From GWE2-51-13 sp041736705 (GTDB taxonomy: Bacteria; Bacillota_I; Bacilli_A; Erysipelotrichales; Erysipelotrichaceae): a DNA stretch of 64,000 bases. Made by a program: the position numbers and the translations under genes. The notes beneath the pieces were generated by a model, which saw only the letters and a program-made list of their open reading frames with translations, was not told where the DNA came from and searched no databases. This document shows, piece by piece, positions 53,779-62,005 of the stretch. Position 1 is the stretch's first letter, and the number at the start of each line of letters is the position of its first letter. The stretch covers positions 1 to 64,000 of the forward strand of contig JBGSTC010000026.1 of NCBI GenBank assembly GCA_041736705.1, in the 5' to 3' direction.

Positions 53779-54960
53779 TTATTGGTTGCGGGCGATCTTG
53801 GATTGGATCGCGGATTTCATGACTTCGGCCGCCACGGTCGATGCGACACGCGGATCGAAAGCGGAGGGGATGACATAGTCGGGGCGAAGTTGATCATCGC
53901 GAATCAGCGAAGCCAAGCCGACCGCAGCCGCCATTTTCATTTCTTCGGTGATCTTGCTTGCCTGACAATCCAAGGCACCACGGAAGAGTCCGGGAAACGC
54001 CAGCACGTTATTGACTTGGTTCGGATAATCCGAACGTCCCGTTCCGACGACGGTCGCCCCCCCGGCGATCGCTTCGTCATAGGTGATTTCAGGTTCGGGG
54101 TTCGCCATTGCGAAAACGATGGCGTCTTTCTTCATGGTCGATACCATGGCGGAAGTCACCAAGCGCGGTGCGGAAACACCGATGAACACATCCGCATCGA
54201 CCAAGGCTTGCGCCAGGGTATGATGGTCGTTGTTTGGATTCACGATGTCGAGAAGTTCTTGGGTCAGAAAATCATGGGAATCGAACTGGTCGCGATGCAG
54301 GATCCCGTCTTTATTGAAGGCGACGATTTCCTTGACGCCCAGTCGATGAAGCATGCGGATGATCGAACTCCCCGCCGCTCCGGCACCCGAAACCACCGCT
54401 TTGACTTCGTTGAAGTCTTTCTTCACGAGTTTCAAGGCGTTGATCAATCCGGCTGCGACCACGATCGCCGTTCCGTGTTGGTCATCATGAAAGACCGGGA
54501 TATCCAATTCACGGATCAAAGTTCGTTCGATTTCGACACAACGGGGGGCGGAAATGTCTTCGAGATTGATCCCGCCGAATCCGGGGGCGATGGCTTTACA
54601 GATGGCGATGATTTCTTTGGGATCCTTAGTATCCAACGCGATCGGAATTGCATCGACCCCTGCGAAAGCCTTAAACAAGGCGCATTTCCCTTCCATGACC
54701 GGTAGACTGGCCTTAGGACCGATATCACCCAAGCCCAAGACCGCCGTTCCATCGGTGACGACGGCGACGGTGTTGCCTTTCCAAGTGTATTTATAGACAT
54801 CTTGCGGATTCTCGGCGATCGCTAGACAAGGCTTCGCCACGCCCGGCGTATACGCCAGACTTAACTCGGCGTTATTTGTGATCGGCGCCTTCAATTCCGT
54901 GGCGATTTTCCCTCGCCACTCTTCATGTTTCTTTAGTGATTCTTCATAGATGTTCGCCAT
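53779..54960 (-). CDS. Malic enzyme-family protein (malic enzyme or oxaloacetate decarboxylase CitM)
   Basis: A 393-residue NAD(P)-binding enzyme. It has the malic domain with LSLAYTPGVAKPCLAIAE, NTVAVVTDGTAVLGLGDIGPKASLPVMEGKCALFKAF, and the Rossmann part with VVSGAGAAGSSIIRML and GRSDYPNQVNNVLAFPGLFRGAL. It decarboxylates malate or oxaloacetate to pyruvate. Being first in the citrate lyase operon, it is a good candidate for CitM, a malic-enzyme-family oxaloacetate decarboxylase that consumes the citrate lyase product, as in Lactococcus; ordinary malic enzyme is the alternative. Promoter TATAAT and two palindromes lie upstream. Confidence 0.93.
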   Translation of the reverse strand: MANIYEESLKKHEEWRGKIATELKAPITNNAELSLAYTPGVAKPCLAIAENPQDVYKYTWKGNTVAVVTDGTAVLGLGDIGPKASLPVMEGKCALFKAFAGVDAIPIALDTKDPKEIIAICKAIAPGFGGINLEDISAPRCVEIERTLIRELDIPVFHDDQHGTAIVVAAGLINALKLVKKDFNEVKAVVSGAGAAGSSIIRMLHRLGVKEIVAFNKDGILHRDQFDSHDFLTQELLDIVNPNNDHHTLAQALVDADVFIGVSAPRLVTSAMVSTMKKDAIVFAMANPEPEITYDEAIAGGATVVGTGRSDYPNQVNNVLAFPGLFRGALDCQASKITEEMKMAAAVGLASLIRDDQLRPDYVIPSAFDPRVASTVAAEVMKSAIQSKIARNQ

Positions 54961-55020
54961 AATTTCTCCCTTTACTTGCTTTTATCAAGATCCTAGTTTC
55001 AAACCGAGTCGAATTCTCTA

Positions 55021-55048
55021 AAGTTTGTGACTTACAGGTAACAAACTT
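55021..55048. promoter_or_regulatory. Palindromic operator 1 of the citrate operon
   Basis: A 28-base imperfect palindrome with arms AAGTTTGT and ACAAACTT around GACTTACAGGTA. It differs by one base from the second copy 39 bases away. Located between the promoter and the first gene. Confidence 0.75.
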
Positions 55049-55059
55049 CGTTTTTTCCC

Positions 55060-55087
55060 AAGTTTGTGACTTACAAGTAACAAACTT
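55060..55087. promoter_or_regulatory. Palindromic operator 2 of the citrate operon
   Basis: Second copy of the palindrome: arms AAGTTTGT and ACAAACTT around GACTTACAAGTA. With copy 1 it makes a tandem binding site, start to start 39 bases; it lies downstream of the TATAAT at 55128-55133. The core GTGACTTACAAGTAAC is an inverted repeat apart from one position. Confidence 0.75.
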
Positions 55088-55127
55088 TCTGATGTCATCC
55101 AAGATCGATGTTTCCATCCCTCTTTCC

Positions 55128-55133
55128 ATTATA
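55128..55133 (-). promoter_or_regulatory. -10 box of the citrate operon
   Basis: TATAAT on the minus strand; a -35 box is not obvious at 16-18 bases, so an activator may be used. The leader would be about 160 bases. Confidence 0.5.
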
Positions 55134-55202
55134 CCGTCGAACTTGCCTTTCCTTGCTTCTTTTTCTCAATCCGGTGTCAATAAAGATGGATAAGGAGAGT
55201 CG

Positions 55203-55224
55203 AAAAAAGTCCTAAGCGGACTTT
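55203..55224 (-). terminator. Terminator after the PTS-like gene
   Basis: Minus strand AAAGTCC-GCTTA-GGACTTT followed by TTT, overlapping the gene's 3' end. Confidence 0.78.
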
Positions 55225-56774
55225 GTTTCAACGATCGGCAATTGTTTCTTCAACTTCATGACTTCTTCCCACAACATATGGCTTGGAGCGCCATAGGACA
55301 AGGAATAACCGGCACGGGTCTCCACGATCCGGCTGACATCGTAGTGATGGATCTTCGAGAAGTCGATGACGGAACGGTTATAGACTTGGACGGTCAGTTT
55401 GGTCGGTGCCGCATGGATCATCCGGATGTTGTCGATCCCGCCGACGCTCGCCAGGAAAGCACTCAGGCGATGTTCAAGCTCGTTGACATCGACTAAGTTA
55501 ACGGCGCCTTTACGGAAGTAATAGGTCGTCGCTGCCAAGTAAAGCAATCCGGTGATCGATCCGGCCAAGACGATGATCAGTAAGGATTTCATCAAGTCGA
55601 CGTTTCGCCAATAGACGATCATGTCGATGATGGATCCCGGTGTGGCGGTCAGCGGATTTCCGCTAAAGGTATAGCCAAGATAGACGTTCAGTGCCTCGAA
55701 GAGGGCGAAGATCGATCCGGTCATCAAGAGATGGAAGATGAATAACAGCGGGGCGCTAACCAAAAGGAAGATTTCCAAAGGAAGCAAGGTACCGGAAATG
55801 GCGGAAACCAAACCGGCGAGGATGAAGAAGAGACGATAACGGCGACGTTCCATTTTATCGGTATACACGCCATAGATCCCCGCCAACATCGAGGGAACCG
55901 CGAAAATATTAAGGACGAAGTACGGGGTGATCAACCGACCGGCACCCAGACCGAAGATGGAATAGGAAGTTTGCGATATCCAGACATTGATGTCGCCCAG
56001 AAACGTCTGCCCGAAGGGATTGATCCATGTACCGCCCAACCCGGTGAACCAAAACAAACCGCGTAACAGACCGCTCATGTTGAGTACCGCATACAAACGA
56101 TCGAGAATCCCATACATGAAGAGGTTGATCGGATTATTCAAGTCTTCCGACAAGAAGGTGAACATCGAAACGCTGCCGCGGATGAACCACGGCCAGAAGA
56201 AAGCGATGATGGCGCCGGCGAGCATACTGAAGAATACGGTGTTGATGGCCGCTTGGACGTTACGATCGATAAAACCCAACGCCCCGTAGGTGAACCGGTT
56301 GCGGGAACTGTGATAGGACCAACGTGTGATCGACAAGACGATGACTAAACCGACAATCCCGGTTTGAAGCGGGGTCAGGATGCCGGTCGTCGTCGAATCC
56401 ATCAATGTCGAAGCATCGACCTGGATCCCGAGAAGGGCATAATAGGCTTGGGAAGGTAGGTTGGTCGGCGCGAAGAACATCGTGACCACGTGAAACATGA
56501 CATATCCTAAAATCCCGGTGAATACGACGACGGAGTCGTCATAGCGTTTCGCCAGGGCTTTGATCAAAATCAACATCGGGAAGTTCATGATGATGAATCC
56601 GCCGAAATATCGAAACATTTCAGCGATTTGAATCACCAAGGCATTGTTGATGTTGAAAATTGTGTTAAAATTCGGATTCAGGATGACGCCGCTCAATCCC
56701 ATGAACACCATCGCCAGGAAAAGAACCTGTAGAGGGAATTGTAGGATTTCAATGAGCGTATACCATCTTCTCAT
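55212..56774 (-). CDS. PTS EIIBC-like membrane protein lacking canonical motifs
   Basis: A 520-residue protein with about ten membrane helices (residues 1-415) and a C-terminal soluble domain of about 75 residues. The hydrophobic part is related to glucose-type EIIC: GTLLPLEIFLLVSAPLLFIFHLLMTG aligns with the GITEPIEFxFLFVAPLLYxIHAxLTG block, but the ITEP Glu is replaced. The end, ASVGGIDNIRMIHAAPTKLTVQVYN, aligns with EIIB (GGKENIxxxxNCATRLRxxVxD), but the phosphorylated Cys is replaced by Ala. So it probably cannot be phosphorylated as an EIIB. It is intact and is followed by a terminator, suggesting a retained role other than normal PTS transport, such as a sensor or facilitator. The citrate operon starts downstream. 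Confidence 0.75.
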   Translation of the reverse strand: MRRWYTLIEILQFPLQVLFLAMVFMGLSGVILNPNFNTIFNINNALVIQIAEMFRYFGGFIIMNFPMLILIKALAKRYDDSVVVFTGILGYVMFHVVTMFFAPTNLPSQAYYALLGIQVDASTLMDSTTTGILTPLQTGIVGLVIVLSITRWSYHSSRNRFTYGALGFIDRNVQAAINTVFFSMLAGAIIAFFWPWFIRGSVSMFTFLSEDLNNPINLFMYGILDRLYAVLNMSGLLRGLFWFTGLGGTWINPFGQTFLGDINVWISQTSYSIFGLGAGRLITPYFVLNIFAVPSMLAGIYGVYTDKMERRRYRLFFILAGLVSAISGTLLPLEIFLLVSAPLLFIFHLLMTGSIFALFEALNVYLGYTFSGNPLTATPGSIIDMIVYWRNVDLMKSLLIIVLAGSITGLLYLAATTYYFRKGAVNLVDVNELEHRLSAFLASVGGIDNIRMIHAAPTKLTVQVYNRSVIDFSKIHHYDVSRIVETRAGYSLSYGAPSHMLWEEVMKLKKQLPIVETKSA

Positions 56775-56820
56775 GACATCACCTCGCTTCCTATGATAAC
56801 ATTACTATGGTTCTTGTTCA

Positions 56821-58047
56821 ATGAAAGTCGACCAAGCGACCCTCAAGGAGATCCCTTTGACAAAATCCTCGCTGACGCATGCCAAAAAGAAATTCCATAT
56901 CGACCGCGGCCTCGTGGTGATTTTGTTTTTACTGACGCTCTCCAGTCTGATTGCGATCTATGGAGCGCTTCCTCTTTTGCCTCAATGGAAAGACGGCGTC
57001 GAACTCTTGGCGAAACAGGTCGTTTGGTACGTCATCGGGTATTCATTCCTTGTTTTCCTGATTTTCTTCGGAATCGACCGGCTTTTCACAGGGATCCGGG
57101 TCTTCTATTGGATCCTTCTCGGCTTGCTTGTCATCCTTTTACTGGATCGCTTCATCAACCTGCCCTTTATCAGCCCGATCAGCGGAACCCGCGCTTGGTA
57201 TAGCTTCCCTGGGATCGGAACGTTCCAACCCAGTGAATTCATGAAGATCGTTTTGATCATCATGACCGCCAATGTCGTCCATGAGCATAATCAGTTGAAA
57301 ACAGAGATGAGCTTCGCGAGCGATTTGAAGCTGTTCTACAAGATCGCGATCTTCGCTTTCCCCGCCTTACTCCTTATTTTCCTACAACCGGATACCGGCA
57401 TCCCCGTCATCATCGTCATCGGGATCTTAGCGATGTTGGCAGTGAGCGGCGTACGTCGCGAATGGGTCTGGCTTGGCGGCTTGGGATTGGTCGGAGGGAT
57501 GGCAGGACTTGTCTTCCTCTTCTACTCCTATCCCGATGTTTTGGCGAAGATCCTCGGCGACGCCTATAAGTTGAATCGTTTCTATGGTTGGCTTCAGACC
57601 GAACGCTATATTTCTTCCTTCGGACTTCAGTTGTATCAGGGAATGTTGGCGATCGGGTCGGGAGGCTGGTTCGGCCATGGATTGGCCACGAAACTCGTCA
57701 CGATCCTCGAACCTCAGAACGACTTCATCTTCGCCGTCATCGGACAGGATTTCGGATTCTTGGGAACTTCCTTCGTTCTCTTCCTGAGCTTGGCTTTGGA
57801 CCTCAAACTCGCAAGTATCGCCCTTCAATATAAGGAGCCGCGCGAGCGATACATGGTCGCCGGCATTCTGGGGATGATCTTCTATCAGCAAATCCAAAAC
57901 ATGGGGATGATCGTCGGCTTGTTGCCGATCACCGGAATCACGCTTCCGCTGATTTCATCCGGCGGATCCTCGTTATTGTCGTATATGTTGCCTCTGGCGA
58001 TCATCTTCCATATGAGCAGTGAAAATAAAAACCGAAGGATGCATTGA
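56821..58047 (+). CDS. RodA/FtsW/SpoVE-family peptidoglycan polymerase
   Basis: A SEDS-family glycosyltransferase of up to 408 residues with about ten membrane helices, building cell wall from lipid II. Motifs: GTRAWYSFPGIGTFQPSEFMKI, QPDTGIPVIIV, FAVIGQDFGFLGTSFVLFL and the C-terminal GLLPITGITLPLISSGGSSLLSYM. RodA-like by length. The ATG at 56821 lacks an SD; a TTG at 56857 lies six bases after AAGGAG and may be the true start, shortening it to 396 residues. Divergent from the PTS-like gene. It supports the presence of a wall. Confidence 0.92.
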   Translation: MKVDQATLKEIPLTKSSLTHAKKKFHIDRGLVVILFLLTLSSLIAIYGALPLLPQWKDGVELLAKQVVWYVIGYSFLVFLIFFGIDRLFTGIRVFYWILLGLLVILLLDRFINLPFISPISGTRAWYSFPGIGTFQPSEFMKIVLIIMTANVVHEHNQLKTEMSFASDLKLFYKIAIFAFPALLLIFLQPDTGIPVIIVIGILAMLAVSGVRREWVWLGGLGLVGGMAGLVFLFYSYPDVLAKILGDAYKLNRFYGWLQTERYISSFGLQLYQGMLAIGSGGWFGHGLATKLVTILEPQNDFIFAVIGQDFGFLGTSFVLFLSLALDLKLASIALQYKEPRERYMVAGILGMIFYQQIQNMGMIVGLLPITGITLPLISSGGSSLLSYMLPLAIIFHMSSENKNRRMH

Positions 58048-58055
58048 TCCTTCGG

Positions 58056-58838
58056 CTAGAACAGACTCTTTAAGCGTTGTAAGTACGGGATTTTCTTATA
58101 ATGGGCGAAACGGATCGATTTCGTACACGCTCTGCACTCGATGGCTTTGACCCCGATCATTTCCGTATAGAGATGGTCGTAACACAGGATCGCTTTCTCG
58201 AAATCATGACTCTCAAGACGGATCACCCCGTCTTTTTTGATGATCAACGGTGAACCCAGGGAACGATAGGCTTGGTGGTGGATCCCGGTGATTTCCGTCA
58301 ACTGAAGGAAATCCAATCCTTCGTGAAGGATCGCACCGCCGGCGGAACGGTTATAAGCCGTACTTCCCGCCTGGGAACTGACACACATGCCCGTCCCGCG
58401 GAACGTTTCGAAGAATTCGTTGTCGATACGGATATCGATGAGTTGGGTTTGTTTCACGTTCTCGACCCTCATCTCGTTGACGGCGAAATAGTCGTTCAAT
58501 TTGGTGCCGTTGTAGGTCGTGATTTTCAACAACGGAACCTTCTGGATCTGTGCTTCCTTGGTGGAAACATCGCGATAGAACTCTTCCAGGTCGTCCTTGG
58601 AGTAGTCCGTGAAGAAACCGAGGGTCCCGGTGTGGATACCGACGAAGGCGACCTCGTTCAAACGGCTGAATTGACGATGGATCGCGCGTAAAAACGTGCC
58701 ATCCCCGCCGATCGTGATGACCAATTCGGGGGAATCGTTATCACAAACGAAATGAAGCCCGCACAAACGGTCGCTGATTTCTTGCTGTAGCCGGCGTGAA
58801 TACTCGTCGCCGCGTGTTTCTATGGTGAATCGTCGCAT
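58056..58838 (-). CDS. nadK: NAD kinase
   Basis: Phosphorylates NAD to NADP. 260 residues with the ATP/NAD site VITIGGDGTFLRAIHRQFS (GGDG near residue 46), VGIHTGTLGFFTDYS, NEMRVENVKQTQ and GSTAYNRSAGGAI. Its start is divergent from the CYTH gene, which is just upstream. Confidence 0.96.
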   Translation of the reverse strand: MRRFTIETRGDEYSRRLQQEISDRLCGLHFVCDNDSPELVITIGGDGTFLRAIHRQFSRLNEVAFVGIHTGTLGFFTDYSKDDLEEFYRDVSTKEAQIQKVPLLKITTYNGTKLNDYFAVNEMRVENVKQTQLIDIRIDNEFFETFRGTGMCVSSQAGSTAYNRSAGGAILHEGLDFLQLTEITGIHHQAYRSLGSPLIIKKDGVIRLESHDFEKAILCYDHLYTEMIGVKAIECRACTKSIRFAHYKKIPYLQRLKSLF

Positions 58839-58896
58839 CTTGTTTCTTCCTTTTGCTCTCTTGTTATTGTATCATGAAGCCGAAGGGAATGGTATG

Positions 58897-59436
58897 ATGC
58901 GGACAAATACGGAAATCGAATACAAGACCTTGGTCACCCGTGATCAATTCGAACGCTTGCTGAGCCATTTTCCTGTGTTCAAAACGGTGACGCAGACCAA
59001 TACCTATTTCGACACGGTTGATCGTAAGCTCAAGGAGTTGAAGATGGCTTGCCGGATCCGCGTGAGTGATGAATCGATCGTGGCGACCGTGAAGCACAAG
59101 GTGGATCAAGGGGTCATGGAATATGATGTCGACCTCGAAGAATTCGATGCGACCGTATTCCGGCGCGACGAGTTTCGAAGATTGTTTGATGAAGTCGGTG
59201 TAAGTGAGGCGTTGATCGTGGTTGGAATCGCAAAAACGGTTCGATCGACTGTCGATGAACCGTTGGGTGAACTCTGTTTTGATCAAAACACCTATCGTGG
59301 AATCACGGATTATGAATTGGAATTCGAAGTCAAGGGGGATCCTGTCGCAGGCTATCGGCGATTCATGGAAATCCTTGAACTTGAAAACATCCCCTATATC
59401 CCTTCCATCAGTAAGATGCAACGGGCAACGGCGTGA
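58897..59436 (+). CDS. CYTH-domain protein
   Basis: A 179-residue CYTH (adenylate cyclase/thiamine triphosphatase) domain protein. The signature EIEYK at the N-terminus, TNTYFDTVDRKLKEL and the strand-rich body with multiple basic and acidic residues form the triphosphate tunnel. It resembles the YjbK-type group in Firmicutes, usually near nadK and rel-type genes. I chose the ATG at 58897 (MRTNTEIEYK); the ATG at 58894 is equally possible. Substrate unknown, likely an inorganic or organic triphosphate. Confidence 0.85.
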   Translation: MRTNTEIEYKTLVTRDQFERLLSHFPVFKTVTQTNTYFDTVDRKLKELKMACRIRVSDESIVATVKHKVDQGVMEYDVDLEEFDATVFRRDEFRRLFDEVGVSEALIVVGIAKTVRSTVDEPLGELCFDQNTYRGITDYELEFEVKGDPVAGYRRFMEILELENIPYIPSISKMQRATA

Positions 59437-59454
59437 GGAAACTCACGCTTTTTT
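59431..59454 (+). terminator. Terminator after the CYTH gene
   Basis: GCGTGAG-GAAA-CTCACGC followed by TTTTTT; the gene's TGA is in the first arm. Confidence 0.9.
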
Positions 59455-59796
59455 ATACCACTGCGTCCCTGACCCGTCCTTGTCCATCAATAAGACTTCG
59501 CATGTCCCCGGATTCGCTTCCACATACGTCAGAAAAGCCTTGCCAAGAGAGAGTCTGGTTCCTTTACCGAGATTGACCCAATCCGTCCCAAGCAACGCCT
59601 TCACGTTAAACACCGATCCGGACTTCAGTTTCTCGACCCGGTTCACCATTTCCTTGTAGGACTGGATAAAGTCGGTGTCATCCAAGATCCTGGATTTGAC
59701 ATAGGTCTGGATCGTCATCCGTTTGTTGCGTGCTTTACCGGTTAAAAACGCAAATTCTTCCTCTGAAACGACCAATTGAATGACAGGTTTAGCCAT
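59443..59796 (-). CDS. DUF1413 protein with an N-terminal ribbon-helix-helix-like region
   Basis: A 117-residue protein. The N-terminal 40 residues (QLVVSEEEFAFLTGKARNKRMTIQTYVKSRIL) resemble a ribbon-helix-helix DNA-binding region. Residues 60-115 match the DUF1413 pattern (FNVKALLGTDWVNLGKGTRLSLGKAFLTYVEANP). DUF1413 proteins are often linked to toxin-antitoxin or regulation, but this is not established here. It is a single gene convergent with the CYTH gene, and its stop lies in the CYTH terminator. AT-rich upstream region. Confidence 0.78.
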   Translation of the reverse strand: MAKPVIQLVVSEEEFAFLTGKARNKRMTIQTYVKSRILDDTDFIQSYKEMVNRVEKLKSGSVFNVKALLGTDWVNLGKGTRLSLGKAFLTYVEANPGTCEVLLMDKDGSGTQWYKKA

Positions 59797-60000
59797 CGGG
59801 AACCCTCCGAGCGATTTTCACTCATATGTTTATTAAATATCGTGTTCTTTATATTGAATATACCACTTATTGAAATTCAATGAAAGGTCATTTCAATCAA
59901 AATAAGGCAAGAAAGACGTTTTTCATCGAAAAACCACCCTTTTTGGATGTTTTATCATCTGAATCAAGGGTGGTTGTTAGTGTTGTACGCTCTGTATTGA
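59797..60000. other. Intergenic region between DUF1413 and aldo/keto reductase genes
   Basis: An AT-rich spacer with an inverted repeat ATTGAAAT...ATTTCAAT (about 59871-59899) just upstream of the DUF1413 gene. A terminator for the reductase gene lies at 59932-59975. No gene seen. Confidence 0.5.
59932..59975 (-). terminator. Terminator after the aldo/keto reductase gene
   Basis: Arms AACCACCCTT (59932-59941) and AAGGGTGGTT (59966-59975) with a 24-base loop, then TTTCG on the minus strand. The loop is long; moderate certainty. Confidence 0.6.
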
Positions 60001-60978
60001 TTAAAGTTCTGAAATGATTCCTTCGATTTCCGTCAGCTCTTCCGGGGTCAGGCGAGGACTGCGGATGGCTTTTAGATTGTCCAGAATCTGCGACGGCTTA
60101 CTTGCGCCAAGAATGATGCATTCCACGTCCTTGGAGAGAACCCATGTCAAGGCAAGTTGAGCCAGGCTTTGTTGCCTGCGCTTTGCGATGACGTCGAGCT
60201 TATAGAGCGCTTCGATCAGTTGCGGCGTTAAGCTTTCTTTCTTCAAAAAGCGGTTGTCTTTGTCCATTCTCGATCCTTCAGGAATCCCGTGCAGATACTT
60301 ATCCGTTAAAAGACCCATCGACAACGAACTGAACGCACTGATTCCGACACCGTTCTTTTTAAGTTCATCGTAGACGCCGTTCTCAAAAACATCTTGGACA
60401 AGCATGGATACTTTGTATTGTCCGACGATCAACGGCAGGTGAATTTCCTTGGCGATTAGAAGCGCTTCTTTTACGGCTGCGAGAGGATATTTCGAGATCC
60501 CCGCATAGATTACTTTCCCGCTATCGACCATGGTCTTCAACGCAAGCATCGTTTCCAGGATCGGTGTTTCCGGATCATAGCGATGGTGATAGAAGATGTC
60601 GATGTAGTCGATGTCGAGCCGTTTCAGACTTTCATCCAAGCTCGAGAGTAAATACTTGCGGCTTCCGCCGTCCCCGTAAGGACCTTCCCACATCTTGTGG
60701 CCGGCTTTGGTGGCGATCAGGAGTTCGTTTCTGCGTCCGGCGAAATCCTGTTTCAGGATTTTTCCGAAATTAATCTCAGCCGCACCGACTTGCGGTCCGT
60801 AGTTGTTCGCAAGGTCGAAATAGGTGATCCCGTTCTCAAACGCGGTGTTCACCAATGCCCGCATGTTTTCATAATCGTCGTTGTCCGAGAAACTATACCA
60901 TGCACCCAAAGCCATTCTTGGTAATTTTAATCCGCTGTTTCCACAGCGGATATAGTCCATCATTTCGTAGTTACTCAT
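60001..60978 (-). CDS. Aldo/keto reductase (YghZ/Gpr-like)
   Basis: A 325-residue NADPH-dependent TIM-barrel oxidoreductase. The catalytic tetrad is visible as Asp and Tyr in YFDLANNYGP, Lys in LLIATKAGHKMW and His in YIDIFYHHRYDP. The N-terminal RCGNSGLKLPRMALGAWYSFSD is typical of the L-glyceraldehyde 3-phosphate reductase subgroup. It overlaps the unknown gene upstream by 8 bases, so it is the second gene of a two-gene unit. Confidence 0.93.
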   Translation of the reverse strand: MSNYEMMDYIRCGNSGLKLPRMALGAWYSFSDNDDYENMRALVNTAFENGITYFDLANNYGPQVGAAEINFGKILKQDFAGRRNELLIATKAGHKMWEGPYGDGGSRKYLLSSLDESLKRLDIDYIDIFYHHRYDPETPILETMLALKTMVDSGKVIYAGISKYPLAAVKEALLIAKEIHLPLIVGQYKVSMLVQDVFENGVYDELKKNGVGISAFSSLSMGLLTDKYLHGIPEGSRMDKDNRFLKKESLTPQLIEALYKLDVIAKRRQQSLAQLALTWVLSKDVECIILGASKPSQILDNLKAIRSPRLTPEELTEIEGIISEL

Positions 60979-61933
60979 CGTTATTCTCCTTATCCAGGGT
61001 TTGTATCGTAATCGAAGCGGATGCGAATAGGTCGAGGGTTTCTTGCGGTAGGGGTCCGTCGCTTAAGATCGTGAAATGCAAGGGACGACGTTTCTCTTCG
61101 GGAAGTCTTCTCTGCCTTTCCTGAAGGATGTTGATTTTACCGATGAAATAGAGCGATTTACGTATCAAATCGGCTTTTAAGCTGACCATCGGCAGGATGA
61201 TCTCCACTTTTCCGTCAACCAGTTCGATGAGTTCAGCTTTCCGGGCATCCACGAATTCGGATCCGGTACGATTTTTCTGGTATGACTTTAAGATGCGAAG
61301 CCCGCGGGCATATTCGCGATGCGTGTCGAACGTATCGGAGGTCTCGTTGAGAATGCCTTGGATCGTCTGACGGATCAGATCATCGTCGAATACCGTGGCA
61401 TTGGGCGCATGGTCGCTGACAGTCGCGCTCCAAGCATCGATGCCGACTTCGTTGGCTTTATTGAGAATCTTCGAGGTCGCGTTACGATCCTCTTTTTCAA
61501 GATAGATATAACTTTCGACACTGGCGGAGATACTGATTCCGATTTCCGAGAGATAGACGGGGGATTGGAAGAAGACGACATCTTTCAGAGTCAGGCAATG
61601 ATAGAGGGGGGAGAGCGATTTCGTTTTGGATACCTTCAGGATCGCTTCTTTGAATTCGTTTAGTGTCGCGTAGCCGTTTTTCGTGTTGAACCGATTCCAC
61701 ATCTGACGAAAGGAAAACATGTTCGCTTCTTCATAGCGACCATAACCGATGATCCCTTTTTCACGATGGATTCCGTGTTCCGTCCCTTTGGCCAGGAAAA
61801 AAAGAAGATCGCCTTCAAAAAAGTCCGTGAATCGCTTCGAACTGGTCGGACGCCAAAAATTCATTTCGGTATTCCCGTGAATCCGATGGAATTCGATCAT
61901 GTTTTTGTCGGTGATATACGCGATCGAGGACAT
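60971..61933 (-). CDS. Hypothetical protein, PUA/EVE-like N-terminus possible
   Basis: A 320-residue soluble protein I do not recognise. The N-terminal 130 residues (FWRPTSSKRFTDFFEGDLLFFLAKG, IIGYGRYEEANMFSFRQMWNRF) have the look of a PUA/EVE-type domain, which in other proteins reads modified bases. The middle is helical with many charged residues (NETSDTFDTHREYARGLRILKSYQKNRTG), and the end has ILSDGPLPQETLDLF. It is the first gene of a two-gene unit with the aldo/keto reductase. A role in DNA modification or defence would fit the PUA hint but is not shown. Confidence 0.6.
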   Translation of the reverse strand: MSSIAYITDKNMIEFHRIHGNTEMNFWRPTSSKRFTDFFEGDLLFFLAKGTEHGIHREKGIIGYGRYEEANMFSFRQMWNRFNTKNGYATLNEFKEAILKVSKTKSLSPLYHCLTLKDVVFFQSPVYLSEIGISISASVESYIYLEKEDRNATSKILNKANEVGIDAWSATVSDHAPNATVFDDDLIRQTIQGILNETSDTFDTHREYARGLRILKSYQKNRTGSEFVDARKAELIELVDGKVEIILPMVSLKADLIRKSLYFIGKINILQERQRRLPEEKRRPLHFTILSDGPLPQETLDLFASASITIQTLDKENNDE

Positions 61934-62005
61934 TTGAGATAAATCTCCTTTGTCTTATTGTATCATGTTGTGTTCTGCTTGGATGATGGAAAAATGGCTG
62001 GAATC

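Noticed and set aside
55021..55087. Tandem palindromes as a CRISPR array
   Set aside because: Only two copies with an 11-base gap between them and no cas genes; they fit operator sites in a promoter leader.
54944..55129. Small minus-strand frame with repeated KFVTCKSQT, possible leader peptide
   Set aside because: The repeats come from translating the two palindromic operators. The start overlaps the TATAAT and has no SD.
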